Shown in pieces: positions 26,967-34,646 of a stretch of DNA of 64,000 nucleotides (the first letter of the stretch is position 1; the number at the start of each line of letters is the position of its first letter). The stretch comes from Roseivivax jejudonensis. GTDB lineage: Bacteria > Pseudomonadota > Alphaproteobacteria > Rhodobacterales > Rhodobacteraceae. The position numbers and the translations under genes are program-made. The stretch covers positions 124,001 to 188,000 of the forward strand of contig NZ_FWFK01000004.1 of assembly GCF_900172265.1 (NCBI RefSeq), in the 5' to 3' direction. The notes below the pieces were generated by a model. The model was not told the DNA's origin, did no database searches, and saw only the letters and a program-made list of their open reading frames with translations.

Positions 26967-27091
26967 GCGGCGGCCCCGCTGCAGGTTGAACTCGGGCGGA
27001 GGCGGTGCATTCTGTCCCCCGGCTCGGGCGCGTAGCACCTGCGCCCCCCGCCTGCAAAGTCCCGCCGCCGCGATCTCAGGAGCCCCGCGCG

Positions 27092-27697
27092 ATGTTCTAC
27101 CGCCCCGAAGACGGCCACGGCCTGCCGCACAACCCCTTCAACGCCGTGGTCACGCCGCGCCCGATCGGCTGGATCTCGACGCGCGCCTCCGACGGATCGG
27201 AGAACCTCGCGCCCTATTCGTTCTTCAACGCCGTCGCCTACGTGCCGCCGCAGGTCATGTTCGCCTCGACCTCGGCCAAGCCCGACCGCGGCGACACCAA
27301 GGACAGCGTCGCCAATATCCGCGACACCGAGGTCTTCTGCGTCAACATCGTCGAATACGCGATGCGCGACGTGATGAACCAGACCTCCGGCCCCTGGGAC
27401 CGCGACACAGACGAGTTCAAACTCTCGGGCGCCGAGAAGGCCCCGTGCGAGACCATCGCCTGCTCGCGCGTCGCCGGCGCGCCGGCCAACCTCGAGTGCC
27501 GCCTCACGGAGATCCTGCAGCTCCCGGGCGAGGCCAACTTCGCCGTGTTCGGCGAGGTCGTGGGCGTTCACCTGCGCGACGACTGCCTCGTCGACGGCAT
27601 CTTCGACGTGCTGCGCTTCAACCCGCTCTCGCGGATGGGCTACCGCGACTACACCGTGGTGCGCGAGAAGTTCGCGCTGAAGCGCCCGGGCGAGTGA
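27092..27697 (+). CDS. Flavin reductase-like domain protein (FMN-binding split barrel)
   Basis: A 201-residue flavin-binding protein. FNAVVTPRPIGWISTRASDGSENLAPYSFFNAVAYVPPQVMF is the hallmark FMN-binding segment of the flavin reductase-like/FMN-binding split barrel group. Then come TKDSVANIRDTEVFCVNIV and FAVFGEVVGVHLRDDCLVDG. Such proteins are flavin reductases or flavoproteins of unknown reaction. The start has CAGGAG about 10 bases upstream. No clear partner oxygenase is nearby. Confidence 0.9.
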   Translation: MFYRPEDGHGLPHNPFNAVVTPRPIGWISTRASDGSENLAPYSFFNAVAYVPPQVMFASTSAKPDRGDTKDSVANIRDTEVFCVNIVEYAMRDVMNQTSGPWDRDTDEFKLSGAEKAPCETIACSRVAGAPANLECRLTEILQLPGEANFAVFGEVVGVHLRDDCLVDGIFDVLRFNPLSRMGYRDYTVVREKFALKRPGE

Positions 27698-28041
27698 GGC
27701 CCGCCGCGCCCGGCCCCGCCATCGGCGTCGCCCGTCGCGGCCGCGGCGCCGGGGTCACCGGGCCGCTCTCCCGCTCCCGGCGCGGCCCCGCGCCCGCCCG
27801 CGGACCGCGCCGGCATCGCCACGATCCCGCCGGCCAGTCCCACGCCGGACCCGACCGGCCCGCACGCGCCCCGCGAACCGCACCGCCGCGCGCTTTCTGA
27901 GCACGCCGCCCTCCCCGGACCCCACGCGCTTTGACGCGGGGCCCGCGCCGTGCCATACCCGTCGTCACGCCGATGGAGGGAGCGATGGACCACACTCTTT
28001 GACCGATACGCCCTGACCCGTTTCGTCAAAGGAGGTCCGCC
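27698..28041 (+). other. Non-coding leader before the acetyltransferase gene
   Basis: About 344 bases without a gene. The first 200 bases are C/G-rich and featureless; the last 110 hold a promoter candidate (27931-27959) and a very strong ribosome site, AAAGGAGGTCC, at about 28029-28038. Confidence 0.5.
27931..27959 (+). promoter_or_regulatory. Candidate promoter for the CatB-like gene
   Basis: TTGACG at 27931-27936, spacer 17, CATACC at 27954-27959, about 80 bases before the start codon. The -35 is near consensus; the -10 is weak. Confidence 0.4.
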
Positions 28042-28689
28042 ATGCCGGTCCCGTTTCCCGATGCCCGCGCGGTGCATCCCATCACCCTGCCCGACGGCTC
28101 CGTCCACGCCGGCACCGTGTTCCTCAACACCGTGATCGACCATCCCCGGATGGAGATCGGCGACTACACCTACGCGTCGGATTTCGACCCACCGCCACCC
28201 GATGGCTGGGCCGCGCGGCTCGCGCCCTATCTCTTCGATTTCGCCGAGGAAAGGCTCGTCATCGGGCGCTTCTGCCAGATCGCCCACGGCGTGCGCTTCA
28301 TCGGCGCCGCCGCGAACCACGCCACGCGGGCCCTCACGAGCTTCCCGTTCCAGGTCTTCGCGCCCGAGCAGATGCACGGATACGCGCCCGACCGGCGCGA
28401 CACGGTGGTCGGCAACGACGTCTGGCTGGGCTACGGCGCGCTCGTGGCGCCCGGCGCGCGGATCGGCAACGGCGTCTTCGTCGGCGCCGGCGCCGTGGTG
28501 CGCGGCGAGGTCCCGGACTATGCCGTGGTCACCGGCAATCCCGCCCGCGTGGTGCGGATGCGCTTCGCGGACGACGAGCTCGCCACGCTCGGCCGCCTCG
28601 CCTGGTGGGACTGGCCGGTCGAGCGCATCGCCCGGGCGCGGCCCGCGCTGGAGGCCGGCGACGTCGCCGCGCTGGCCGCCCTCGCCTGA
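28042..28689 (+). CDS. CatB-related O-acetyltransferase (left-handed beta helix)
   Basis: A 215-residue hexapeptide-repeat transferase. GDYTYASDFDPP near the N terminus, then LVIGRFCQIAHGVRFIGAAANHATRALTSFPF, which holds the catalytic His region of xenobiotic (chloramphenicol-type) acetyltransferases. VVGNDVWLGYGALVAPGARIGNGVFVGAGAVVRGEVPDYAVVTGNPARVV supplies the repeats and the CoA site. Many relatives are sugar or polysaccharide O-acetyltransferases, so resistance should not be assumed. The ribosome site is nearly perfect, suggesting strong translation. It is followed by the convergent SulP gene. Confidence 0.88.
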   Translation: MPVPFPDARAVHPITLPDGSVHAGTVFLNTVIDHPRMEIGDYTYASDFDPPPPDGWAARLAPYLFDFAEERLVIGRFCQIAHGVRFIGAAANHATRALTSFPFQVFAPEQMHGYAPDRRDTVVGNDVWLGYGALVAPGARIGNGVFVGAGAVVRGEVPDYAVVTGNPARVVRMRFADDELATLGRLAWWDWPVERIARARPALEAGDVAALAALA

Positions 28690-28827
28690 CCCGGCCCCCG
28701 GCCCCGGGCCCTGCCGGCGCGCCACCAGCCGGGCGCGTCGGCCCCGGCGGATGCGCGGCACGCCGCACCGAATGAAGCGAAGACGCCGGCCCCGGCGGAT
28801 GAGCGGCCTCCGCCCCGGCCGCCGCCT

Positions 28828-30459
28828 TCAGTGCCCGCCGATGATCCCGGTGCGCACGCCGTAATCCACCGCCAGCCCGTAATCGGGGTCGTCGTCGGAA
28901 TCGAGCACGAGATGCCCCGCCCGCTTCAGGAGCCGGTGACAGTCGCGCGACAGGTGGCGCAGCTGCAGCCGCTTGCCGGCGTCCTCGTATTTCGCGGCCA
29001 CCGCCTCGATCGCCTGCAGCGCGGACTGGTCGACCACCCGGCTGTCGGCGAAATCGACGATCACCACCGCCGGGTCCCTGGCGGCATCGAACATCTCGGC
29101 AAAGCCCTCGGCCGAGCCGAAGAAGAGCGGCCCCTGCACCTGGTAGACCTTGGCGCCCTCGGGCGTGACGTAGCTCTTGGCGTGGATCCGCCGCGCGTTG
29201 TTCCACGCGTAGGCGAGCGCCGAGACGATCACGCCCACGACCACCGCGACCGCAAGGTCCTCGAGCACCGTCACCACCGTCACCAGCAGGATGACGAAGG
29301 CGTCGGTGCGCGGCACCCGGGCGAGGATCCGCACCGAGTTCCACGCGAAGGTGCCGATCACCACCATGAACATCACGCCCACAAGCGCGGCGAGCGGGAT
29401 CAGCTCGATCAGCGGCGCCGCGACCAGGATGAAGCTCAGCAGGAACAGCGCCGCGGCGATCCCCGCGACCCGCGTCCGCCCGCCCGAGCGCACGTTGATC
29501 ATCGACTGGCCGATCATCGCGCAGCCGCCCATGCCGCCGAACACGCCGGTCACCGTGTTGGCGACGCCCTGCGCCACGCATTCCTGGCTCGCGCCGCCGC
29601 GCTGCCCGGTGATCTCGCCCACGAGGTTCAGCGTCAGCAGGCTCTCGATCAGCCCGATCGCCGCGAGGATCACCGCGTAGGGCAGGATGATCTGCAGCGT
29701 CTCGAGCGTGAACGGCACCGCCGGGATGTGGAACGCGGGCAGCCCGCCCTGGATCGAGGCCAGGTCGCCCACCCGCGGCACGTCGATCCCGAAGGCGATC
29801 ACCACCGCCGCGGTCACCGCGATCCCCACGAGCGGCGCCGGCACCGCCCGGGTCAACCGCGGCAGGAGCCAGATCACCGCCATGGTCAGCGCCACCAGCG
29901 CCAGCATCGGCACCAGTTGCGCCGGCGGCAGCCACGTGCCCCCCGACGCGCCGTGTCCGGTGATCTCCGCCGAGCCCGGCACCTGGAACTGCGACAGCTG
30001 CGCGAGGAAGATGACGATCGCCAGCCCGTTGACGAAGCCCAGCATCACCGGGTGCGGCACCAGCCGGATGAACTTGCCCCAGCGCAGGACCCCCGCGGCG
30101 ATCTGCAGGATCCCCATCAGCACCACGGTCGCGAACAGGTACTCGACCCCGTGCTCGGCCACCAGCGCCACCATCACCACCGCCAGCGCGCCGGTCGCCC
30201 CCGAGATCATCCCCGGCCGGCCGCCGATCGCCGCCGTGATCAGCCCGACGAGGAATGCCGCGTAGAGCCCGACGAGCGGGTTCACCCCGGCGACGAAGGA
30301 GAACGCCACCGCCTCCGGCACCAGCGCCAGCGCGACGGTCAGCCCCGAGAGGACCTCGGTCTTGATCCGCTCCGGCGTCAGCCGGCCGGTGGTCGGCGCA
30401 AGCGCCAGGTCGGGCATGGTGAAGCGTCTGGCGGTGCGCGCCATGAGCGATTGGGCCAT
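28828..30459 (-). CDS. SulP family anion transporter with STAS domain
   Basis: A 543-residue SulP (SLC26-like) permease. The membrane part begins TEVLSGLTVALALVPEAVAFSFVAGVNPLVGLYAAF, the family signature, with ten or more helices. The cytoplasmic STAS domain spans about residues 430-520, including VVIVDFADSRVVDQSALQAIEAV. Substrates in this family include sulfate, bicarbonate, C4-dicarboxylates and molybdate; nothing here decides which. GGMGGCAMIGQSMINVRSGGRTR is the conserved substrate-site loop and is intact. No carbonic anhydrase or sulfur gene is adjacent. Confidence 0.93.
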   Translation of the reverse strand: MAQSLMARTARRFTMPDLALAPTTGRLTPERIKTEVLSGLTVALALVPEAVAFSFVAGVNPLVGLYAAFLVGLITAAIGGRPGMISGATGALAVVMVALVAEHGVEYLFATVVLMGILQIAAGVLRWGKFIRLVPHPVMLGFVNGLAIVIFLAQLSQFQVPGSAEITGHGASGGTWLPPAQLVPMLALVALTMAVIWLLPRLTRAVPAPLVGIAVTAAVVIAFGIDVPRVGDLASIQGGLPAFHIPAVPFTLETLQIILPYAVILAAIGLIESLLTLNLVGEITGQRGGASQECVAQGVANTVTGVFGGMGGCAMIGQSMINVRSGGRTRVAGIAAALFLLSFILVAAPLIELIPLAALVGVMFMVVIGTFAWNSVRILARVPRTDAFVILLVTVVTVLEDLAVAVVVGVIVSALAYAWNNARRIHAKSYVTPEGAKVYQVQGPLFFGSAEGFAEMFDAARDPAVVIVDFADSRVVDQSALQAIEAVAAKYEDAGKRLQLRHLSRDCHRLLKRAGHLVLDSDDDPDYGLAVDYGVRTGIIGGH

Positions 30460-31367
30460 TTCCGGGCCTCCGGGTCCTTGGGTGGGCTGAGGGTGGTGAA
30501 CCCCGCGCGATACTGCAGTGCAGCATGAAGCGCCACCCGCGCACGCCCATGCCCGCTATGCGCTCCGCGCATGGCCGCCGCCCGCGCCCCGCGCGCAACC
30601 GCCCGGCGCCCCGCGCCCCTGACCAGGCGACGCCGCCACTCCACGCGCCGGTCCCGTCCCGGGCGCACCGCACCCCCCGCCCAGCTCCGCCACACCCCGA
30701 ACCGCGCCCGCCGCACCGCTCACGCCGGACCCGCCCGGGGTCTCTGTCCCGCCTCGACACCGCGCGCCCCCTGTCACGCCCCGTCGGCGCGCTCACCGGC
30801 GCCCGCGACCGCCGCCGCCGTCGCGTCGCCTCGACCCGCAACGACGCGTCTCCCACCGGGCCGCAGCCCCGCCGGTCCCGGAGGGCCGCCGTCCATCCCT
30901 TCATCTTGCCCGAAAACCCCGGGGGTGAATTGGCCGCAGGCCAAGAGGGGGCAGCGCCCCCAGCCACCGTTCGAACCTTCGCACGGTGGAGTCAGAGAGC
31001 GAGCCGCGCGGGTTTGAGGCCATCGGGGCGAACTGCAACTGTCGACCAAGCAGCGCCCCCTGCCACCGTTCGAAACCGTCGCAGCGTCGGGTCGACAGGT
31101 CCGACGTCGAGCCACTCGCACCGCCGAAGCATCGGGGCACTGCGGATATCGGCGACGCCGGGCCCCCACGCCCCGCGACGACCGCGCGCACCGATCACGG
31201 CCGCCACCGGCTCGGACCGGCAGGCTTGCGCGCCTCCCGACCGGCGACCGCCCGATGCACGTGTCGCAGGCATGCGCCCGGACCATCGGCCGCCGGCGCC
31301 CGGTCCGCCGTTGCCATGCCCCGCGCGCTCTGCTTGTCTCCTCCATCAGCGGCAGCCAGGAGACGAC
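30460..31367 (+). other. Long non-coding region between SulP and mtnP
   Basis: About 908 bases between divergent genes with no convincing coding frame; the open frames here are Pro/Arg/Ala-rich shadows. The first 400 bases are strongly C-rich on the plus strand. At 30899-30961 lies a type A hairpin element. A degraded second copy follows at about 31024-31060, and both are followed by the same 13 bases, GCCACCGTTCGAA (30963-30975 and 31062-31074). Promoters for both flanking genes must be here. Confidence 0.6.
30899..30961 (+). repeat. Dispersed hairpin element, copy R2 (type A)
   Basis: Head CTTCATCTTGCCCGAAAACC then CCGGGGG. Hairpin 1 is TTGGCC-GCA-GGCCAA (30930-30944), hairpin 2 is GGGGGC-AGC-GCCCCC (30947-30961). 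Compared with R3 and R8, hairpin 1 has changed on both arms while remaining paired. Confidence 0.85.
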
Positions 31368-32231
31368 ATGACCATCGGCATCATCGGCGGCTCCGGCCTC
31401 TACGACCTCGACGGCCTCGCCGGGGCCCGCTGGCAGGAGGTCGACACGCCCTGGGGCCGGCCCTCCGACGCGATCCTCACCGGCACGCTCGACGGCGTGG
31501 CCATGGCCTTCCTGCCGCGTCACGGCCGCGGCCACGTCAATGCCCCGTCCGAGATTCCCTACCGCGCCAATATCGACGCGATGAAGCGGCTCGGCGTGAC
31601 CGATCTGGTCTCGGTCTCCGCCTGCGGGTCGTTCCGCGAGGAGATGGCCCCGGGCGACATCGTGCTCGTCGACCAGTTCGTCGACCGCACCCGCGACCGG
31701 CCGTCGAGCTTCTTCGGCACCGGCTGCGTCGCGCATGTCTCGCTCGCGCATCCGACCTGCGCGCGGCTGCGCGCGGTCGTCGCCGACGCCGCGGGCGCCA
31801 CCGGCCTGCGGGTGCACGCGGGCGGCACCTATCTGGCGATGGAGGGCCCGCAATTCTCCACCCGCGCCGAAAGCGTGATGTACCGCGACACGCTCGGCGC
31901 CGACGTGATCGGCATGACCAACATGCCCGAGGCCCGCCTCGCCCGCGAGGCCGAGCTCTGCTACGCGCCGGTCGCCATGGTCACCGACTACGATTGCTGG
32001 CATCCCGGTCACGAGGCCGTGGACGTCGCCGCGGTGATCGCGACGCTGACCGCGAACGCCGCCGCGGCGCGCACGCTCGTGGCGGGCCTGCCGGGGCGGC
32101 TGGCCGGGGCGCGCGGCGCCTGTGGTGCCGGCTGCGACCGCGCGCTCGACCACGCGATCATCACCGCGCCGGAGGCGCGCGATCCCGCGGTCCTGGCCCG
32201 CCTCGACGCGGTCGCGGCGCGCGTGCTCTGA
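31368..32231 (+). CDS. mtnP: S-methyl-5'-thioadenosine phosphorylase
   Basis: MtnP splits methylthioadenosine, a by-product of polyamine and homoserine lactone synthesis, with phosphate to adenine and methylthioribose-1-phosphate. The 287-residue protein has GIIGGSGLYDLDGL at the start, FLPRHGRGHVNAPSEIPYRANI (phosphate and substrate site), TYLAMEGPQFSTRAESVMYR and GMTNMPEARLAREAELCYA. It is standard length for the family. CAGGAG lies about 7 bases before the ATG. The released adenine can be used by Apt, encoded 1.5 kb downstream. Confidence 0.95.
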   Translation: MTIGIIGGSGLYDLDGLAGARWQEVDTPWGRPSDAILTGTLDGVAMAFLPRHGRGHVNAPSEIPYRANIDAMKRLGVTDLVSVSACGSFREEMAPGDIVLVDQFVDRTRDRPSSFFGTGCVAHVSLAHPTCARLRAVVADAAGATGLRVHAGGTYLAMEGPQFSTRAESVMYRDTLGADVIGMTNMPEARLAREAELCYAPVAMVTDYDCWHPGHEAVDVAAVIATLTANAAAARTLVAGLPGRLAGARGACGAGCDRALDHAIITAPEARDPAVLARLDAVAARVL

Positions 32232-32257
32232 GGATCCTCCGGCCCGGCGACGACGAA

Positions 32258-32290
32258 GCGCGCGGGACGCCCCCCGGCCCTCCCGCGCGC
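32258..32290 (+). terminator. Hairpin behind mtnP
   Basis: A 10-base perfect stem, GCGCGCGGGA (32258-32267) with TCCCGCGCGC (32281-32290), around a 13-base C-rich loop, 26 bases after the mtnP stop. There is no T run, so termination efficiency is uncertain. Confidence 0.4.
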
Positions 32291-32378
32291 CCGCGACCCG
32301 GCCCGAGCCCTCCCCCGAGCGCCCGCAATTCGGTCCGCGCCCTTGACCGCCCGGCGCCGCCCGACCGCGCCCGGCCCG

Positions 32379-33155
32379 TCAGTCGAGCGGCGCCTCCCGG
32401 ATCACGCCAACGAGCCCCCGGGCCCGCACATCGAAGCTGAACCCCGACGACCCGCCGCAACTCTGCTCCGGCGGCGCCACGGCCGCGACGTTCAGACCGG
32501 GGCAGAGCGGCGCCAGCGCCGCCGGATCGGCGATCCAGATCGCGTCCGGCCGGAACGAGATGCCCATGGTGGTGCGTGTCTCGAACCGCCCCGCCGCGGT
32601 CTCCTCGAGCGTCGTGCGCACCAGCGACTTCTCGACCACGCAGGCCTTCTGCCGGCGCTCCAGCACCGCGCGGCCGATGTCGCACCAGCATGCCCCCGGC
32701 ACCCGCGTCTCGATCCGCCCCACAACGCGGCTCACCTCGCCGGTGAAGGGCAGGCCGCCCAGGGCCGCGGCCCCGGGCCCGGCCGTCGCACGCGACAGCC
32801 CGACGAGCCGCAGCGCACCATGCGCGAAGGCGAAGAAATCGTCCTGCATCTCGTCGAAGAGGTTGTAGTACCGCGCCGACACCCCGCTGTCGCTGCGCGA
32901 CGCCTCCGGCAGGTCGAGCGCGCAGAGCAGCCCGCCAAGGCTCTGGCCGTCGGGCGACAACGCGACGATGTCCCCGGCGTCGAACGGCTCGGCGACGACA
33001 TGGCGCTGCATCCGGTGCTTGGCGGAAATGTCCATCGCGCTCACCCCCATCAGAAAGGAGAACACCACCAGGCACACGAAGACCGCCGCGAGCGCCCTCA
33101 GAACGGTCGGCAGCGGCGGCACGCTCCGGCGCCCGGGCTCCGATCCCCCGCCCAT
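32379..33155 (-). CDS. Hypothetical membrane-anchored protein
   Basis: A 258-residue protein I do not recognise. A single hydrophobic segment (about residues 18-37, VLRALAAVFVCLVVFSFLMG) follows a short polar head, so the rest is probably periplasmic. The remaining part has HRMQRHVVAEPFDAGDIVAL, YYNLFDEMQDDFFAFAHGAL, and four or more Cys (LLCALDL, GACWCDIGR, KACVVEK, PEQSCGG) that could form disulfides. Codon use is like real genes here. Its ATG follows the stop of a small secreted Cys-rich gene by three bases, so the pair is cotranslated and may act together in the envelope. Confidence 0.65.
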   Translation of the reverse strand: MGGGSEPGRRSVPPLPTVLRALAAVFVCLVVFSFLMGVSAMDISAKHRMQRHVVAEPFDAGDIVALSPDGQSLGGLLCALDLPEASRSDSGVSARYYNLFDEMQDDFFAFAHGALRLVGLSRATAGPGAAALGGLPFTGEVSRVVGRIETRVPGACWCDIGRAVLERRQKACVVEKSLVRTTLEETAAGRFETRTTMGISFRPDAIWIADPAALAPLCPGLNVAAVAPPEQSCGGSSGFSFDVRARGLVGVIREAPLD

Positions 33156-33158
33156 CGC

Positions 33159-33323
33159 CTAGCGAGGACAGCAGATGCCGGGGCCGCAGGCATAATGGCT
33201 CTGCGGGCACGACGGCGTGGGATCAGGGGGGGAGAGCGGATCGGGCGCGGGCTGCCCGGCGGCGCCGACCGCGACCAGCAGGGCGGCAAGCGCCGCGACA
33301 CCCGGAACGGCTACATATCTCAT
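33159..33323 (-). CDS. Small secreted Cys-rich protein, 54 residues
   Basis: A 54-residue frame starting MRYVAVPGVAALAALLVAVG, a signal peptide with likely cleavage near AAG-QPAP. A Pro/Asp-rich stretch follows, then the tail SCPQSHYACGPGICCPR with four Cys. Two disulfides or metal binding are possible. A TTGCAT-N16-TATCTT promoter lies 48 bases upstream, in unusually AT-rich DNA for this genome. It ends three bases before the start of the 258-residue gene. No family recognised. Confidence 0.62.
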   Translation of the reverse strand: MRYVAVPGVAALAALLVAVGAAGQPAPDPLSPPDPTPSCPQSHYACGPGICCPR

Positions 33324-33370
33324 GGCAAAGGATCCGTGATGCTGAAAATGGCTCGAGGTGAATGCAACCT

Positions 33371-33398
33371 AAGATACCACGAATATCGAAAAATGCAA
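33371..33398 (-). promoter_or_regulatory. Sigma-70 promoter for the Cys-rich small gene
   Basis: Minus strand TTGCAT (33398-33393), spacer 16, TATCTT (33376-33371). It is one of the best -35/-10 pairs in the window. Transcript start near 33364. Confidence 0.58.
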
Positions 33399-33453
33399 TC
33401 AAGGGTAGATGGTCACGTGATCGTCGCCCCCCATACCCCCGTGCGCCGAGCCC

Positions 33454-33481
33454 TTGAAGACACGCCGCGACGCTGTATCGT
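33454..33481 (+). promoter_or_regulatory. Candidate promoter for the apt transcript
   Basis: TTGAAG at 33454-33459, spacer 16, TATCGT at 33476-33481. This would give an apt leader of about 290 bases that includes the leader frame at 33534. Confidence 0.42.
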
Positions 33482-33533
33482 CTCGCGCGATCCGGCACGG
33501 TCTGGCACGGGCGGGAAGCGACAGGAGGCCGTC

Positions 33534-33782
33534 ATGGCATACGATCCCGGCCCCACGGCAGCAGGGATGCAGCGCGCCCTTGGCTCGTCGAGCCGACCGG
33601 CGACCCGGCGCCCGTCCACTCCGTGCTCCGCCGTCGAAGGGCCCGGCGCGGCCCTCCGACCCTCCGTCGGTACGCCCGACCGCGCCCGCCACGCGGCAGA
33701 CCGAATCGACCGCCACGCCCCCGCTCCCGCGCGGCCCGCACCGGCACCTCCCGCGCGACGCCCCCTCAGGAGACCCGCATGA
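33534..33782 (+). CDS. Possible leader frame overlapping apt (82 residues)
   Basis: An ATG with an excellent ribosome site (CAGGAGG, 6 bases upstream) opens an 82-residue frame that ends on the apt start as ATGA. The protein starts [13 protein letters not shown] and then becomes Arg/Pro/Ala-rich, as shadow frames in GC-rich DNA do, and it uses codons such as AGG, AGA and CGA that are rare nearby. So it may be a coupling leader whose product does not matter, a decayed gene, or chance. Low confidence. Confidence 0.3.
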   Translation: MAYDPGPTAAGMQRALGSSSRPATRRPSTPCSAVEGPGAALRPSVGTPDRARHAADRIDRHAPAPARPAPAPPARRPLRRPA

Positions 33783-34309
33783 CCACCGTCCGCGACTACA
33801 TCCGCACCATCGCCGACTTCCCCCACGAGGGGATCATGTTTCGCGACGTGACGACGCTCTTCGCCGATCCGCGCGGCTTCCGAATGGCCATCGACCAGCT
33901 CCTCCACCCCTATGCCGGCACCCGCTTCGACACCGTCGTCGGCCTCGAGGCGCGCGGCTTCATCCTCGGCGGCGCGGTGGCACACCAGCTCTCGGCCGGG
34001 TTCGTGCCGGTCCGGAAGAAGGGAAAGCTACCCGGCGCGGTGATCTCGGAAAGCTACACGCTCGAATACGGCGAGGCGGTGGTCGAGGTCCACGACGACG
34101 CGATCACGCCCGGCGATCGCATCCTGCTCGTCGACGACCTCCTCGCCACCGGCGGGACGGCCGAGGCGGGCATCCGCCTGATGGAACGCCTCGGTGCCGA
34201 GATCATCGGCTGCGCCTTCATCATCGACCTGCCCGATCTCGGCGGCCGCACCCGGCTGGAGGCGCTCGGCATGGACGTGCACGCGCTCTGCAGCTTCGAA
34301 GGCGACTGA
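33779..34309 (+). CDS. apt: Adenine phosphoribosyltransferase
   Basis: Apt makes AMP from adenine and PRPP, salvaging adenine such as that released by MtnP. The 176-residue protein has [20 protein letters not shown] at the start, [37 protein letters not shown], and the PRPP loop [19 protein letters not shown]. It is standard length. CAGGAG stands before the ATG. A type A hairpin element begins 13 bases after the stop. Confidence 0.97.
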   Translation: MTTVRDYIRTIADFPHEGIMFRDVTTLFADPRGFRMAIDQLLHPYAGTRFDTVVGLEARGFILGGAVAHQLSAGFVPVRKKGKLPGAVISESYTLEYGEAVVEVHDDAITPGDRILLVDDLLATGGTAEAGIRLMERLGAEIIGCAFIIDLPDLGGRTRLEALGMDVHALCSFEGD

Positions 34310-34321
34310 CCCCGCCCGCGT

Positions 34322-34379
34322 CTTCATCTTGCCCGGAAACCCCGGGGGAGTCGCCGCAGGCGACGGGGGCGGAGCCCCC
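34322..34379 (+). repeat. Dispersed hairpin element, copy R3 (type A)
   Basis: Head CTTCATCTTGCCCGGAAACC then CCGGGGG. Hairpin 1 GTCGCC-GCA-GGCGAC (34350-34364), hairpin 2 GGGGGC-GGA-GCCCCC (34365-34379). Sense to apt and 13 bases behind it, where a terminator would be expected. Confidence 0.88.
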
Positions 34380-34530
34380 CCCCTCTCTCCCGCAACGCCT
34401 GCCCCGAGGCTCGGGAACGTGCGACGTGCGCGACACGACCCGGCACCAACGGAGCCGGTATCGACGCCCGATTGCAACACGGCACGCAGGCGCTCGGGAC
34501 CGATCATCGGTCAGCATGGCTAGCCGCGGA

Positions 34531-34577
34531 GTGGGGGCCAGCCCCCACACCCCCGGAGTATTGCGGCCAAGAAGAAG
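34531..34577 (-). repeat. Dispersed hairpin element, copy R4 (type B)
   Basis: Read on the minus strand: CTTCTTCTTGGCCGCAATAC, then TCCGGGGG and a hairpin GTGGGGGC/GCCCCCAC (34548-34531). It starts 70 bases behind the NuoE-NuoF gene in its sense direction. Confidence 0.85.
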
Positions 34578-34646
34578 CGGCGCGGGCGCGAAGAAAAGGC
34601 GCCGCGCCCGCGAGGACGACCGAAGGGCGGAGCGAGCCGCGTCTCC

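Larger units (their letters stand above)
33324..33533 (-). other. AT-rich divergent promoter region
   Basis: About 210 bases, of which 33330-33420 is markedly AT-rich against the window's average. It carries a minus-strand promoter for the small Cys-rich gene and a plus-strand promoter candidate at 33454-33481. Confidence 0.5.
34310..34646 (+). other. Gap between convergent apt and NuoE-NuoF genes
   Basis: About 337 bases holding two hairpin elements in opposite orientation: R3 behind apt on the plus strand, R4 behind the NuoE-NuoF gene on the minus strand. The 150 bases between them show nothing else clear. Confidence 0.6.

Noticed and set aside
28042-28689. CatB-like gene as a chloramphenicol resistance gene
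   Set aside because: The fold is shared by many sugar O-acetyltransferases and there is no mobile or resistance context.
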